A DNA stretch of 64,000 nucleotides from PALSA-278 sp963760285. Lineage in GTDB: Bacteria; Acidobacteriota; Terriglobia; Acidiferrales; UBA7541. The position numbers were made by a program, and so were the translations under genes. Below the pieces are notes generated by a model. It ran no database searches. It was not told the origin of the DNA and worked only from the letters and a program-made list of their open reading frames with translations. This document shows, piece by piece, positions 63,970 to 64,000 of this stretch. The DNA lies in NCBI GenBank assembly GCA_963760285.1, contig CAVXCI010000001.1, positions 2,232,001 through 2,296,000 on the forward strand. The letters run 5' to 3'. Position 1 is the first letter of the stretch; each line of letters begins with the position of its first letter.

Positions 63970-64000
63970 TTACTCCTCCGCCAGAATGCGTTCCAGTTCG
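63970..64000 (-). CDS. 3' end of an upstream gene, mostly outside window
   Basis: The last codons read ELERILAEE and TAA (stop at 63970-63972), 29 bp before the metallophosphoesterase start. Only nine residues are visible, so the product is unknown, but the spacing suggests it belongs to the same operon. Confidence 0.4.
   Translation of the reverse strand, partial: ELERILAEE

Overview
The window looks like soil Acidobacteriota (Terriglobia-type) chromosome. This is inferred from gene content: three secreted proteins with GloVer tandem repeats, a YXWXGX-repeat protein, a propeptide-less S53 peptidase, small Thivi_2564, DUF3309 and YtxH proteins, SorAB, many secreted beta-propellers, and GC-rich intergenic repeats. 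No rRNA, tRNA or CRISPR array was seen.

Layout. 1-8 kb: TPR, VOC, beta-propeller, beta-helix, YXWXGX and OmpA envelope proteins. 8.6-13.2 kb: a three-PAS histidine kinase, a NarL-type regulator, two small stress-type proteins, and a truncated MEDS sensor next to a receiver-only regulator. 13.2-21 kb: repeat-rich DNA, a propeller, a GloVer protein, a Tat-exported hydrolase, a Crp/Fnr regulator and a sedolisin. 21.3-24.1 kb: a three-gene TadE/TadG cluster with promoter and terminator. 24.2-28.1 kb: amino-acid permease, solute-binding protein, cupin and DUF4239 protein. 28.2-33 kb: a broken FG-GAP gene, a second propeller, an SDR and sulfite dehydrogenase SorAB. 33.1-35.6 kb: ECF sigma factor, anti-sigma factor and zinc-ribbon operon, then DUF4342. 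35.9-41.5 kb: more secreted repeat proteins. 41.9-43.2 kb: an unrecognised three-gene operon.

From about 43.2 to 56.8 kb lies an integrated mobilizable-plasmid-like element: RepA, an origin with DnaA boxes and three 19-bp iterons, a VirD4/TraG coupling protein, a hairpin array, MobC, a relaxase, an orphan DNA methyltransferase with small partners, two lipoproteins, a GNAT enzyme and a tyrosine recombinase. The replication, transfer and integrase genes all carry single-base frameshifts, while the 50.6-55.8 kb cargo genes read cleanly.

56.8-64 kb, minus strand, is a compact operon: SbcD/YhaO-like metallophosphoesterase, SbcC/YhaN-like ATPase, TrlF-like PHP-ATPase, then only the last ~50 codons of a UvrD-like helicase. 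It is the best candidate here for an uncharacterised nucleic-acid-processing or anti-phage system. A second unusual signal is a recurring arrangement in which a gene for a secreted protein sits between two direct repeats; in two of the three cases the repeat is the duplicated 3' end of the preceding gene.
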